Assembly (NCBI RefSeq): GCF_036711975.1
Contig: NW_027248939.1
Coordinates: 558,001-622,000 of the forward strand
Origin: Onthophagus taurus
Taxonomy: Eukaryota > Arthropoda > Insecta > Coleoptera > Scarabaeidae
Reading direction: 5' to 3'
DNA length: 64,000 nt
In this document: piece by piece, positions 32,460 to 44,602 of the stretch
How the letters are laid out: every line of letters starts with the position of its first letter
Numbering within the stretch: the stretch's first letter is position 1
Program-made: the position numbers and the translations under genes
Notes under the pieces: model-generated
Told to the model about the DNA's origin: nothing
The model's database searches: none
The model's input: the letters and a program-made list of their open reading frames with translations, nothing else

Positions 32460-32763
32460 GCGATTTTTTTTTAGGCTATGTTGCTTTTTAGCTCCTTAAC
32501 CACCAGTGATGGGCGCTGGGTAAATACCCGGCGGGTAGGTATTTCTAAAATGGGTATTTATCCGGGTATTTACATCGGCTCAGGGTGACTACCCAAACAA
32601 CAGTGGGTATAAAAGTGTTACCAGTAAAAATATGTATACCAGATTCCAAAAAAAAATGGAGAGGAAGATGATGAGGACGTTGAAGACGAGGAATTGTCAA
32701 CAATCAAGACGTATTATCATTGGATGAATCTGTCGTAATTTAGATTAGATCAAGTTATTACAT
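32460..32763. other. Non-coding stretch with CAGTGATGGGCGC end and GGGTATT repeats
   Basis: CAGTGATGGGCGC near 32503 resembles hAT transposon termini, and it is followed by several GGGTATT/AAATACCC units (32517-32600). Similar AAATACCC units recur near 33680-33715, on the other side of the RTE fragment, so an hAT-like remnant interrupted by the RTE copy is possible. Weak evidence. Confidence 0.3.
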
Positions 32764-33640
32764 ATGATTATTATCATCTACGTCCATTGTTGGACAAAGA
32801 CCCCTATTCTGTGCTGTTTGAGTCCAATTGTTTGTCATTCTTTTGACGTCTACTTCTTCTGTTCTCTCGCGGTCTGCACTCAAGCAACCGTTTTGTCCAC
32901 TGCTCATTCTTCATTCGCGCGACATGACCCGCCCAGTTCCATTTAAGCTTTGCCACAATGTTGACCACATCATTTACGCCAGTTTTTCTTCATAGGTGTT
33001 CATTTCGTATGTACTCCCTCAGAGTTAGACCCACGATCGACCTCTCCATCTATCTTTGCGTTACTTGGACCCTCTTGGCAGTGGCTACCGTTAATGTTAA
33101 AGTTTCGGAGCCTTATGTCATAACCGGAAAGACGCATTGATTGAAAGCCTTTCTTGGCCTTTTCTCTTGAAGATGTCTCTATATTTCCCGTAGGTTTATC
33201 CTTCTGTTTAGTTCGCTTGTTTGATTATATCTCGATACACGAACCTCATAGCCAAGATATACATAGCTGTCAACCCTCTCAATTTCATTATCCCCAATGT
33301 TGATGTTAGAGCTGGGAACAAGATTTATCATAAATTTTGATTTCTCCGTTATCCGATATAAGAACTATATCGTCCGTGTAGCGCAAATTACTTAAGCATT
33401 TGCAATCAATGTTTATGCCTTTCTGGGTCCAATCCAGTTGTTTAAATGCACTCTGAGGACTGTGATGAACAATTTGGGTTCAACAGTGTATCGCCTTGTT
33501 TTAAACACGATCAGTACTTTACTACTTCTACTCTCTTCAGTACTTTCATGCAATTTTACCGCCATTGTAGTATTCGTGTAGATGTTATAAACAAGTTTGG
33601 TTGATAATCGACTCTGCATTCTTGAAGTGCTTGCAAAACT
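32764..33640 (-). pseudogene. RTE-like reverse transcriptase fragment with 3' end
   Basis: On the minus strand: KLVYNIYTNTTMAVKLHEST near 33545-33600, PKLFITVL near 33460, the catalytic LRYTDDIVLI near 33360-33391, and the end of the protein with NWTQTAQNR near 32800. Several frames are used, with many stops. The motif order and the ending with an ATGATAATCAT-type tail fit RTE-clade non-LTR elements. It is 5' truncated. Confidence 0.75.
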
Positions 33641-33724
33641 GCAACTTGCAAACTCAATTGAAATGAAATTTTATAAATACCTCTAAATACCCATCTTGGC
33701 TAAATACCCCCTTTTTAGTATCTA
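33641..33724. other. Short unassigned link
   Basis: Contains CTAAATACCC units like those near 32517-32600. Confidence 0.25.
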
Positions 33725-34283
33725 TACAATATAATAGATGGCTCTAACATCACACCTGACAGCTATGAAATTCTTACACCAGGTCATTTTCTTATTGGTA
33801 GTGCACTTAACGTCCTCCCCGAAGCATCTCTACGACGAGAAAACATCTCGCCTCTCTCGGTGGCAACACTTACACTATACTTACAATATAGCGTATAAAC
33901 TGCAAATCAAATTTTGAAAAACCTGCTCAATAAAAAAGAAATAATGATAATATACATTTCTTCATGTACGCCACTGTGTAAGTCTGATTTTGCCGATACT
34001 ATACACGCCACTGTCAGTGGGACCAAAACCAAAACAAACACTCGAACGTTGGCTTCCATCTCGAATACGGGCGGGGACAGGCAATGCTGCTTCTAGTTAT
34101 ACAATTTCTTTGGTCTCGAACGTGTCGTTCCAGTGAAGACTCCAACCACCACCCTTACACGGCCACTCATGAAAATTCGTTTGCTGCCGGACATTGATTA
34201 AAGCTCAATACTCAATTCATGTATAAATTTTATTCAATTTCATTTTGTATTCTTAAGTTGCCTACGGCAAGGCGGGCGGTTAA
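33725..34283 (+). pseudogene. Second BEL/Pao fragment: end of integrase and 3' untranslated region
   Basis: Plus-strand ITPDSYEILTPGHFLIGSALN, then SPLSRWQHL, match the same blocks near 26470-26560 in the first BEL element, with different sequence. The frame ends near 33917. The polypurine-like GGCGGGCGGTTAA near 34270 precedes the LTR start. Confidence 0.75.
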
Positions 34284-34490
34284 TGTTAAAAGTTAATTTG
34301 TATATCCATGGCCGTATCCATGGCCATTTTGCGTTTGTCTTTTTTTTATCAATAGATGTCAATTCGTAGTTTTTTCAACATATGTCAATGTTCGGCATAT
34401 ATCCAGAATAGCAGTCTGTCTTAAAAATCGATGATTTTTTAATCGATAGGAAATGACTCAAAAGAGGCGTTAATGATAAAAAAAGTGCGC
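34284..34490 (+). mobile_element. BEL/Pao LTR start, interrupted
   Basis: TGTTAAAAGTTAATTTG at 34284 is placed like the LTR start at 26951. The sequence is interrupted at about 34385-34487 by the short repeat shared with 21.77 kb and continues with CAAAAGTATTTTCACT, similar to GTTAAAAGTATTTTCA near 27085. The right border is unknown. Confidence 0.5.
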
Positions 34491-34689
34491 AAAAGTATTT
34501 TCACTAAACTTGTTGAGATTACAACATATTTTCGGATGAAAACCTTATTTCTTAGGCTATCGATCAGCGCTGCCAACCAATGCCGACCAAATGTCGGTAG
34601 AATCAATGGTAAAAAATCGGTAGGTTTAAATACAAAGTCAGAAAATGTTGTTTGGTAAAAGTTTATAAATTAATCTATATACATATACA
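34491..34689. other. Probable LTR remainder, unassigned
   Basis: No frame or repeat recognised; the sequence includes two GTCGGTAG-type pieces near 34592 and 34615. Confidence 0.25.
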
Positions 34690-36543
34690 GAATGGGTGCA
34701 AGAGAACAAGATATGGGACTTGTTCTCTTGCACTTTTGCTCTTAGATGCGTCAATATTGAGATAAATACGAAAATATGAGAATTTAATGAATTTATTGCT
34801 TTTTCAAGTTATTAAAGATATCGCTTAGGAATCGAAGCGTGTTACGAAAACACTTTTACAATAAACTTTGTAGTAAATTTTATTATTATGAAATTGCTCT
34901 CTTACACTTTTGCTCGTAGATGTATCAATATCGAAGATAGCTACGAAAATATGAAAATTTTATGAATTTGTTGCTCTTTCCAGTTATTAAAGGTAACACT
35001 TCAGAATCAGAGCATGCTATAAGAAAACTTTTATTAAAACTTTCTAGTTATTAAAAGTAACACTTAGGAATCGCAGCATGTTACAAAAAAACTTTTAGCA
35101 CAAAAGTTGTAGCAAATGTTATTGTTAACAATATTGCTCTGTTGCACTTTAGCTCTTAATACGTCAATATCGAGATAGATACGAAAATATGAAAGTTTTA
35201 TGAATTTGTTGCTCTTTCAAGTTATTAAAGGTAACACTCGGGAATCGGAGCATGCTATAAGAAAACTTTTATAACAAAAATTGTTGCCAATTTTATTGTT
35301 AACAATATTGCTCTCTTGCACTTTTGCTCGTAGATGCATCAATATCGAAGATCGATACGAAAATATGAAAATTTTATGAATTTGTTGCTTTTTCAAGTTA
35401 TTAAAGGTAACTCTTAAGAATCGCAGCATGTTACAAAAAAACTTTTAGCACAAAAGTTGTAACAAATGTTATTGTTAACAATATTGCTCTGTTGCACTTT
35501 AGCTCTTATATACGTCAATATCGAGGTAGATACGAAAATATGAAAATTTTATGAATTTGTTGCTCTTTCAAGTTATTAAAAGTAACACTTCAAAATCGGA
35601 ACATGCTATAAGAAAACTTTTATAACAAAACTTGTTGCCAATTTTATTATTAACAATATTGCTCTCTTGCACTTTTGCTCGTAGACGCATTAATATCGAA
35701 GATAGGTACGAAAATATGAAAATTTTATGAATTTGTTGCTTTTTCAAGTTATTAAAGGTAACCCTTAAGAATCGCAGCATGTTGCAAAACAACTTTTAGC
35801 ACAAAAGTTGTAGCAAATATTATTGTTAACAATATTGCTCTGTTGCACTTTAGCTCTTAAATGCGTCAATATTGTGAAAAGTATGAAAATATGAAAATTT
35901 GATGAATTTGTTGCTTTTTCAAGTTATTAAAGGTAACACTTGGGAATCAAAGTATGCTATAAGAAAACTTTTATAACAAAAAATGTTGCATATTTTATTG
36001 TTAACAATATTGCTCTCTTGCACTTTTGCTCTTAGCTACCTCAATATCGAGATAGATACGAAAATATGAAAGTTTTATGAATTTGTTGCTCTTTCAAGTT
36101 ATTAAAGGTAACACTCGGGAATCGGAGCATGCTATAAGAAAACTTTTATAACAAAAATTGTTGCCAATTTTATTGTTAACAATATTGCTCTCTTGCACTT
36201 TTGCTCGTAGACGCATGAATATCGAAGATAGGTACGAAAATATGAAAATTTTATGAATTTGTTGCTTTTTCAAGTTATTAAAGGTAACCCTTAAGAATCG
36301 CAGCATGTTACAAAAAAGCTTTTAGCACAAAAGTTGTAGCAAATATTATTGTTAACAATATTGCTCTGTTGCACTTTAGCTCTTAAATGCGTCAATATTG
36401 AGAAAAGTACGAAAATATGAAAATTTGATGAATTTGTTGCTTTTTCAAGTTATTAAAGGTAACACTTGAGAATCGGAGCTTGCTATAAGAAGACTTTGTA
36501 ACAAAAATTGTTACAAACTTTATTGTTAACAATATTGCTCTGA
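34690..36543. repeat. Tandem array 2, about 175-bp units (ten copies plus a partial)
   Basis: Units restart at about 34720, 34892, 35134, 35310, 35483, 35659, 35836, 36009, 36186 and 36359. The first unit and the enlarged second unit (about 242 bp) have the same peculiarities as in array 1 at 7.17 kb, so the arrays are copies of one parent array. Two alternating unit types (one with CAAAAGTTGTAGCAAAT, one with CAAAAATTGTTGCCAAT) give a higher-order pattern. The right end is cut at 36543, where Gypsy sequence begins. Confidence 0.95.
34696..34733. repeat. Perfect 15-bp hairpin at the left edge of array 2
   Basis: GTGCAAGAGAACAAG at 34696-34710 is exactly inverted at 34719-34733, with an 8-base loop. 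The right arm is the start of the first repeat unit. In array 1 the equivalent place (7161-7188) reads through in the other orientation (GTCCCATATCTTGCTCTCTTGCAC), so the piece appears flipped between the two copies. Confidence 0.8.
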
Positions 36544-39173
36544 CCACTTTATATGGACCACCGAATCTGATTCCTGTTTTTTTTGTAGCATCTACATTAT
36601 TAATACCCGATCCCTTGCAAAGGACCAAATCATTTACAGTGAATGTTTTCGCTTTTTTTCTTTTTGAATCGAATTATCTCTTCATTTCTAATGATATTTT
36701 ATCCATGTTTTTTGTTGCTTTCACTCTTTCTTCTTCTCTATTGCTTACATTTTCGTTTGCGCATAGATTCCCATGCTTTGTGTGATCAAAACCAAACATT
36801 AATTTATAAGGGGCAAACCCAGTACTCGAATTAATTGTATTATTGATTCCCCATACTACATTGCTAAGAACATCATACCATTCGCTTTCATTATTCACAC
36901 TAACATTTATGGCATTTTCTAGTGTACGATGATTATATTTCTCTACTTGGCCATTTGATCGCGAAGAACATACAGATGTTAGAACTTACATTCTAACGAA
37001 AATTCTTTAAACTGTTTGCTTGTGAAAGCTTTTCCTCGATCTGAAATGATGCGTTTTGGAACGCCAAACAGTCCAAATAAATCTCTTAAAACGTTAACAA
37101 CTTCCTTTGAATTAATCATTTTTGTTGGTTTAGCTATTAAGAATTTTGAAATCGACTCTATTATCATCAGTATAAAATTAAATCCATTTGAGCTTTTACA
37201 ATAAGGACCTAAATGGTCGATATGCCAAGTATGCATTGGTTGTTTTCATTTACCTATAGGGTGAAGGAAATCTTCCTTCTTACCGTACTGTGCACGTTTA
37301 TACACACAATCAAGCGTCATCCTTTCAAACCAAAAACGCCCTTTAATAAGAGCTTCACAACGCCTCAAACCTACGTGACCGATTTCGTCATGATATTTCC
37401 GAAGAATATTAAACCTAGCAGATTTTGGTATGACTAATTTAAGTTTGCTATCTTGAGTTTATCTAAATAGCCGTTCATTCTTTAAGACGTAAGTCATTGT
37501 CAGGTTTTGGTCACAATCCCCAGTTTTCAGTTGTTCTCTTATTGCCCGAAGTGCTGGATCTTGCATTTGAACGGATAAAAACCAATCATCTACTTCAAGC
37601 ACATTAACATTTGTTATCGCAATATTTCTGCTTAAAGCATCTACATGATTCATTTTATTTCCCTGCTTATGTTGAATCTCAAAGTCATAATCTTGAATGC
37701 TTAGCCACCAACAAGCAATTCTTGGTAGTAAATCCTTTTTAGTGAATGTAGAGCGCACCGCTGTACAATCAGTCACTATTATAAAAGGAATACCCGTTAA
37801 GTATACTTTAAATCTTTTAATAGACTCTACGACGGCTAATGTTTCCAGGTCGTACGAATGGTATATACTTTCTTGTTTCACAGTGGATCGACTGTAATAC
37901 ATGACTGGTTTTAGATTATCCTTATGCTTTTTAACAAGATAGCTGCTATTACCTTACTACTTGCATCAGTGTGCAACTCAGTATGAAGTTTTGGGTCATA
38001 AATAGCTAATAGAGATCTGGACGTAAGAAGGGAGTTTATTTCAGTGAAAGCAGTTTCTTGTATAGAAGACTATGTCCATTTAACTCCTTATACTAACTAA
38101 GTTTTTCAGAAGCTCAGCTAGAGGCCTAACGATTAACGCATGAATCCGTATAAATTTTCTAAAATAAGAACTTAAGCCCAAACATTGTCGTAATTGGTGT
38201 TGTGTTAAAAGTGTTGGAAAATTGAAAACCGCTATTATTTTAGTTATACCAGGGCGGATACCTTGACTATCTATTTCATATCCCAAATAGTCGATTGAAG
38301 TCTCAAAAAGGAAACACTTTTGAACATTCAACTTCAAATTACTTTCTTTTAATAATTTTAAAACCATAGCTAAAATTTCTAGACTATAATTATTTGATCA
38401 TGACGCAAATTAGCAAATATTGTATTTAATATTCGTTGAAACATTGCTGGTGCATTACTAAGCCCAAATAGCATTCTCACAAATTCATATTGACCATCTT
38501 GAGTTACAAAAGCGGTTTTTTTAATTGATGATGAAGATATAGGAATCTGATAATATCTCTGCGTCATATCTAAACTACAAAAGAATCGTTTTCCTCTAAA
38601 TCGCCCTATCTGGTCTTCTATATGAGGTAATCGGGTATCGATCTTTTATGATAATAAAAGATAATTATAGTTTAGCTTTCTATAATCCACACATAATCGA
38701 TAATCATTATTTTTCTTTTTCGCTAACACAGCTGGACTCGTAAAACATGATTTCGATTCTCGTATGATACCATTCTCCAGCAAATCTTGCACTTTTTCTC
38801 TAATAATATTTCGCTCATATTCTGAATACCTATACGGTCGGTTAAAGATTGGCTCCATTTTCATTAAGTCAATTTCAAATTCAGCTATATTAGTACATCC
38901 TAATTCATCGGTTGTTTCAGCAAAACTTTTTAGATTACTTTCTATCAATTTGTAAAATTGCTCAACTTGTCCTTGAGTTAATGATTTCGTGTTAACGCGA
39001 ACGTCTGCTAATTGTATCTGGCGCACATTAGTCGAATGAGTATCTGCACATATGTTTTTGTATTCGCTGATCAGTTTAACATCGCGACCTAACATTTGCT
39101 TTTCTTTTAATTTTACTAACTTATTGCTATTATTAGTAATAGGGATTTTAGATTCATTGTCATCAATTAACAT
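36544..39173 (-). pseudogene. Ty3/Gypsy pol: reverse transcriptase, RNase H, integrase (truncated by array 2)
   Basis: Minus strand, in order: reverse transcriptase start (PIFNRPYRYSEYERNIIREK, GIIRESKSCFTSPAVLAKKK, YRLCVDYRKLN near 38690), the block RYYQIPI...FVTQDGQYEFVRMLFGLSNAP (38440-38567), then LNVQKCFLFETSIDYLGYEI (38270-38330). The catalytic YxDD segment between IFANLRHDQIII and LEILAMVLKLL is deleted near 38380. RNase H (YHSYDLETLAVVESIKRFKVYL, near 37820-37890) is followed by an integrase core with HTWHIDHLGPY (37200-37236), then FGVPKRIISDRGKAFTSKQF (37000-37070) and a late block FGFDHTKHGNLC. The last block before the junction is GIRFGGPYKVV at 36545-36590; no 3' LTR remains. Several frameshifts. 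Confidence 0.9.
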
Positions 39174-39179
39174 GGTACG

Positions 39180-39572
39180 CTACGAGTAAGGATTCTTAGT
39201 GGCACATATTTGAGCTGGTAAAATTAAACTACCGTCGTCTGTTTTCGTAACAATCGAAACACTGACTGTTTTATACGGTTCAATGCTTATGTCATTTTGT
39301 ATAATTACCGGTTCTTTAGACAGTGTGTTTAATAACTGAACCTGAGTCCCTTTAATCATGACAGTAATGTTATTATTATTTAATACTGGTTGACCTATAA
39401 TTATATCAATATTTTTCATATCTATATCGACAAAATGCACTTCTGACTGTATCATAATTGAGTTTATACACAACATTAAGTTTGCACGACCTTTACGTAG
39501 AACAATTGTGTTACCGAATCCCTTTATAGCTGTATTTGGGGTCGAAAGAATAATGTTAAGTGTATTAGCCAC
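39180..39572 (-). pseudogene. Ty3/Gypsy aspartic protease region
   Basis: Minus-strand frame of 130 codons with IQSEVHFVDIDMKNIDIIIGQPVLNN in the place of the flap and C-terminal part of retroviral-type proteases. The catalytic D-S/T-G triad would be upstream, near the frame border, and is not seen intact. It lies between gag and reverse transcriptase as expected. Confidence 0.65.
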
Positions 39573-39716
39573 CGATAAATGCGCTATATTATCTTCACTA
39601 TCAGTGTCTAACTACCCTTTAAAAGTAATACGCTCTATAACTACGGGTATAAAATATAAATTGTTAGTAACTTGCCTGTGCAGTAGGTGCACCTTCTTTG
39701 GATCGAGATACAACAT

Positions 39717-40541
39717 TCATCCTTTCGATGGCCTATGTTTACAATGGCTACATTCTTTCGGCTTGTACATCAATACAGAGCTAGATTCGGAACTTCGAAC
39801 ATCAATAACATAATTTTCTACAAATGTAGTAAGTATTCTTGTCCTTCGGCTTTTGCACCACTGGGGTATTTTTATTTTACATAAAAATCCTTGGAAAAGT
39901 TCTGCCTGGTATTTATAATTCCCAGTCTTGGCCGTTCGCTGTAGTTCCTCAGGCAGTCCATCAGTTGTACAGGAGACTGAGTTGACATCACTTATCTCAC
40001 AGTGCACATTTAGAATAGTAATAATGAATCATGGACTCTTTTGGCTTTTTCTTGCGACTCATCATTTTTCAAGTTTTCAACAAACTATTCATGACCAGGG
40101 AAAGCCTCGGAGGCCTCGGTAGTTAGACTCGGAGATCGCTACCAATCCATTGTACCAAACTTTTGCAATTCCGGCTAATTTTGATTGTAAACAATAGGCT
40201 TTCACATCTTCGGACCAATTATGAATCGCTCCAAATTGTTCTATTTTATTGATACAATTTCTCGTGGTCACTTTACCAACTTGTGGATCAAATATTGGTA
40301 CAATATCATTTTTAGACAGGTTCGGAGCACTGGCGATTGCTGCCCAAGGATTGAGAGCTGGTTGCAACTGTTTCAATACTTCACACATTTTTTTTGAAAT
40401 AATTTCTTCTACTCTTCTTCTTTTCGCCCCTTTTGCGTCTGGGCTTTCTTCATCGTCACTTGTATTGCACCTCCCATCGCGTTCTGGAAAATTTCTGTGA
40501 TTGATCCGCTCCTGTCTCGGTTGCAACACATTTAAATACAC
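39717..40541 (-). pseudogene. Ty3/Gypsy gag remnant
   Basis: Two minus-strand frames: 40541-40089 (contains PIFDPQVGKVTTRNCINKIE and YCLQSKLAGIAKVWYNGL, a pattern seen in some arthropod Gypsy gag proteins) and 40007-39717, which ends with KPKECSHCKHRPSKG, apparently the start of a zinc knuckle. The frames are broken near 40050 and 39720. The 5' LTR was not found. Confidence 0.65.
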
Positions 40542-41469
40542 TTATACTTTAACTAATTATTTAATTATTTTAATTAATCATATTTTAATAACGAATAATA
40601 AGTAACTATATAAATATGAATACAAATAAGAAAGATAAATGATAACTAAATGCCTATACTACTGCCTGTACTAAATTCTAATTTACAGTAAGATATAATA
40701 TCGTTACCGGAAAAATTTCTGCAGAAACAACTAGTTAATTGAGACGTCGTTTCTATTTGGTTAAAGCATTCTCCGCATAAATTAAGGAGAAATTACAGCG
40801 ATGATATTTTGAATAGGAACAAAATCGGACTATTTTATAAACTTTTTCCGGATCGTATCCTAAGGTTTAAGGGTGAAAAGTGTGTAGGAGGTAAACAATC
40901 AAAATTAAGTCTAACCGTTTTTGTGTGTGCAAATTTAACTGTTGTGTGCAATTTCTTTAATCGAGCGGTTGCGAAGATATCGTGATATACATATAAGTGA
41001 GCTGCCTTGACTTTTGGCACGGATAGTAATTGTAATGATTTTTTGAATACTTTTACCCGCTTTTGATAAATGATTCACACTGGTTGTTTCTTTTTATGGC
41101 TATGTGAGATAATAAGCCACAGTGCAAAACAAAACTAATCAACGTTCAACATTCATAAGAAATAATTTAACTAAAAGATATCAAATAATAATGGCAAACT
41201 TCATCATGAAAACAAAAATTATTTTAAAAATCTCAAAACAATTTCTGCTTAAAATCATTACAACATTAAGTGGCAAGACCATGCGATAGCAAAGAACTGA
41301 TGAATTCCGGTCGATATGATTCGTATTGGTCGGACTTCAGCCTGACAACAGTTGAAAAGAAATTTCTAGAAACGTCACGCCCACTATCTACATTGATAGT
41401 AAAGTATATGAGGATTAACTCGAATGTGTTGAGTCTGCCTGTGCTGATACGTTTGATTCCCGTGTCTGC
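40542..41469. other. Non-coding stretch, no feature seen
   Basis: AT-rich. It probably includes the Gypsy leader at its left end. The minus-strand frame at 41266-41478 is part of, or just beyond, the non-LTR fragment that follows. Confidence 0.3.
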
Positions 41470-42989
41470 AGTCTGCACTAGTCCTCCTTTACATGTTCAA
41501 CCAGCTTGTCGTCCTGCAAGGCCGCCTTAGCTAGCTTATCTACACACTCATTATGGACAAAACCAGATCATTCAACCTAGTGACATTGTTCAAAATTTCC
41601 ACTATAACAGGCTGGTACTTCGAGAAGTGTTTCCTGTGTTTTATAGATAGTAGGACACTTTTTGAAACGATGAATATACTAACGCTACTATTTCGGCGTA
41701 TATTTCTAGGCATATTTCTAGGTAGACTTCATTGCGCCTAAACAAATCCGAAGCGCTTTGCTCTGAATGACCCGAATACCCTCAAGCTGATTTACCCTTG
41801 CGCTACCGTATACAGTGTACTCAAAGTCCAAATACGACCTAATAGAAATTTTATAGAAATTATGTGCCGTCTGAAAATCTGCGTCCCACTTTATTTTCAC
41901 AAAAATACGGAATATGTTTATAATTTTCTCACATTTCCCGATAATGTAATCAATATATGCCATGTTAATTTGTTATCTATCATAATCCCTAAATATCTGA
42001 TACAATTCTCAATGGGAAAGATGATATCATCTAGCCATATGTTACCTAAAGGGATATTTCTGTGTCGAGAGAAGTACAATATTGAGGACTTATTGGCTTA
42101 TTATTATCCTCTATCCACCTTTTTAGAATATTGACTGTGTTTGTAATTAATAAGAGCCAATAAGAACGATGAAAAAAGTTTATTGTTCTTCTTCCGGCAC
42201 GACTTGAGAATATAAAAAAGAGTTGGGACATAAGAACCAAGAAGTACATTAATAAAAACTCATTTACCGTCAAAATTATTGATGAAGGCGACATTAAATT
42301 ACCAAGATTGTTATAAGAGGCGATTTTTGAGCAATAAAGTGATTGAGGGAACGATAACATCTTTAAATTATAGTATTTTTTGTATTACATTCTTAAAACT
42401 TTGTAACACAATAAAAACACGGAAATCAGAGCGGTTTTCACCAAACAACAAATGGCGACTTACTTCAACGTTAAAAAATCTTCGGACAGATCAACAGAAA
42501 CCTTGTAAAGTAAGTAACCTTGAAAACTTAGATCTGACAGTATTCTAATTAAATCAGCAATCAAAAAAGGAACATCATTACGGAACTATATAAAAAATAT
42601 ACAAGGCAAAAATCGTCAGCATATTGAATGGTTTTGGCTGTAATCCCCAGGCGCGCATAAAAATCGCTGGAATAAATATTGAAAAGAACCGGACTGAGAA
42701 TGGAGCCTTGAGGCACACCAAGAGAATGGTTCCTGGGATCGATAAAATTTCCTCTGCGATCGCGGACATAAATATCTCGATCACGAAAGATGTTTACAAT
42801 ACTACGTGCCACTTTAGCTGGAAGTCGCACAGAGTTCATCTTTTGCTCCAAAAATTTGCTTTTCAAATCACGAAATGAACTAGCGCAATATTGACTTTTT
42901 GAAAAAGCAAGTTGAACCTCAGTAATCAAATCTGCCACTGCGTCCAGCGAACTAAACGATTTTCTGAAGCCATATTGTTGACAAGGCAA
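41470..42989 (-). pseudogene. Jockey/CR1-like non-LTR fragment with RNase H remnant
   Basis: Minus strand: QQYGFRKSFSSLDAVADLI (42930-42985), GVPQGSILSPVLFNIYSSDF (near 42690-42740) and catalytic QYADDF (near 42615), then a decayed region, then IRYLGIMIDNKLTW (near 41965-42005), CEKIINIFRIFVKIKW (near 41890-41930), SALRICLGAMKST-like end of the thumb (41718-41760), and VDKLAKAAL (near 41520-41545), which is the end of an RNase H domain. Many stops. It is a long but dead copy. Confidence 0.8.
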
Positions 42990-43445
42990 GATTTTATTTT
43001 GATCTAGCCACCATTCAAGGCGCGCAAAAGTTTTCGAAAAAATTGAAATAACTTAAAAATAGTGCAATCTAGACATATGATGACTTATATAATTATAATA
43101 ATCATTTATTGATTTGAAAACCGTAATGTTACATAAACAAAAGTTTGTAATTAAATATAAACTAGAGAATTTTTTAATTCATCTTAAGTAATTAAATTCA
43201 CTAACAAAGTAAGTTATTCGAAACAAAAGGGTACACTTTTCTCTTCACTGGTTTCACTGCGTTCATGATTGTTATGACCCCGATAAAATGTTCTACCAAA
43301 GCCCCTGTATATGTAATAATAAGAAAAAAAAGAAACACCAAAAATTAAAAAACAAAAGAAAATCGACGATATATGCGGCTATGAAGTACACTAATCTAGA
43401 CAAGATATGTGCAAACAAAAACAGCTAAATCAAAACAAAATTGAA
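42990..43445. other. AT-rich gap between two non-LTR fragments
   Basis: No frame or repeat recognised. A-rich runs near 43320-43360 could be the tail of the next fragment's 3' end. Confidence 0.3.
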
Positions 43446-44600
43446 TTAAATTCGAGACAAAACGAAAAATGTTGCTATTAATCTATAATTGTTTATAATT
43501 TCAATTGCGCATAGTTTCGCTTGCTCTTGCACAAACCAAAAATCGGGTTCAAACCCGAAATCAGCGGGTTTAGACAATTCACCACTCTGTATGAAAAACT
43601 GCGTTTGAATAACTGAGTTAACCTCATGAGCCTCTGTTCTTAGTTGTACCCGTTCATACAAGTACAACGGGACACCACTCTTCAGGATCCGATAAAAGAA
43701 CAAAGTACTATAGACGTGGCGACGTTTTTAAATGGACAATCATTGATGATTGAGTCGTATCCAGGACAACCTTTCACTTCTTCTGATACCATATTATATT
43801 AACCGGAAACAACAGTTCAACATTTTCTGGATTCTATAACAATCACTAAAAATGTTGGCAAAATTTAGATTGTTAAGCACCCGCGCCTCTCACAGCATTC
43901 TTCTGCAATCTCGATTCAAAAGATGTCTATTATGGTATATATATCACAAACCATTGAACGCCTTGTTGAAGAGGCATTATGTTCAGACTGAAGATCAGCG
44001 TCCATGTGGAGGCCTAGATTACGCACACAAGTAGCTAACTGAATTGCCATGCCACCAATTTCAATACTGACCCAAACACAACACCCTGGTATTTCATCGG
44101 ATTCAACTTCAAGTGTAGTAGACCAGAATAGAATGTTACCAGTAAAATGTTTCGTCGGCGTTCACAACGTTTGATGGATGAAAAGATAGGTATACTTGGG
44201 TGTTGTCAGGATGTAGATGGTAATTACAGGGCATTATCACATTGGGAAGATTACTAGTATAAAGAGTAACAAGTAACGGAGGCATAGTTGCCCCTTGAGG
44301 AACTCCACAGTGCATACTTTTTGCCTAGGAGTGTACACCTTCGAACATCACACACTGGGTTCTTCCCATAATATACGATCTTAGCAGCTCAAGTGACCGG
44401 CCACCCACACCAAGAGAAAATAAATTTGCGATTAAAACTTCATGACACACAGTGTCAAAAAAAAATGTCTAGTAAAACCAACACAGTAACATTGCCATAG
44501 TCCGTCTCTTTGACGATGATTTTATGTAGCTGGTATTTCTGCTGATCTATCCAGGATGATGTCAGGAGATATATTTGTGTATCTTGTAACAGCATATATC
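43446..44600 (-). pseudogene. Jockey/CR1-like non-LTR fragment, mutated active site
   Basis: Minus strand: LLRSYIMGRTQCVMFEGVHS near 44325-44390, CGVPQGATMPPLLVTLYTSNLP near 44245-44315, and the active-site line CNYHLHPDNTQVYLSF (near 44180-44225), where the usual aspartate pair after tyrosine-alanine is changed to HPDN. The later part (43850-44060) and the C-terminal VPLYLYERVQLRTEAHEVNS (near 43610-43670) follow in other frames. Inactive. Confidence 0.7.
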
Positions 44601-44602
44601 AG

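Noticed and set aside
35217..36306. Conserved frames of about 70 codons on the minus strand repeated several times.
   Set aside because: They recur with the 175-bp satellite unit and come from its base sequence; no start context or domain.
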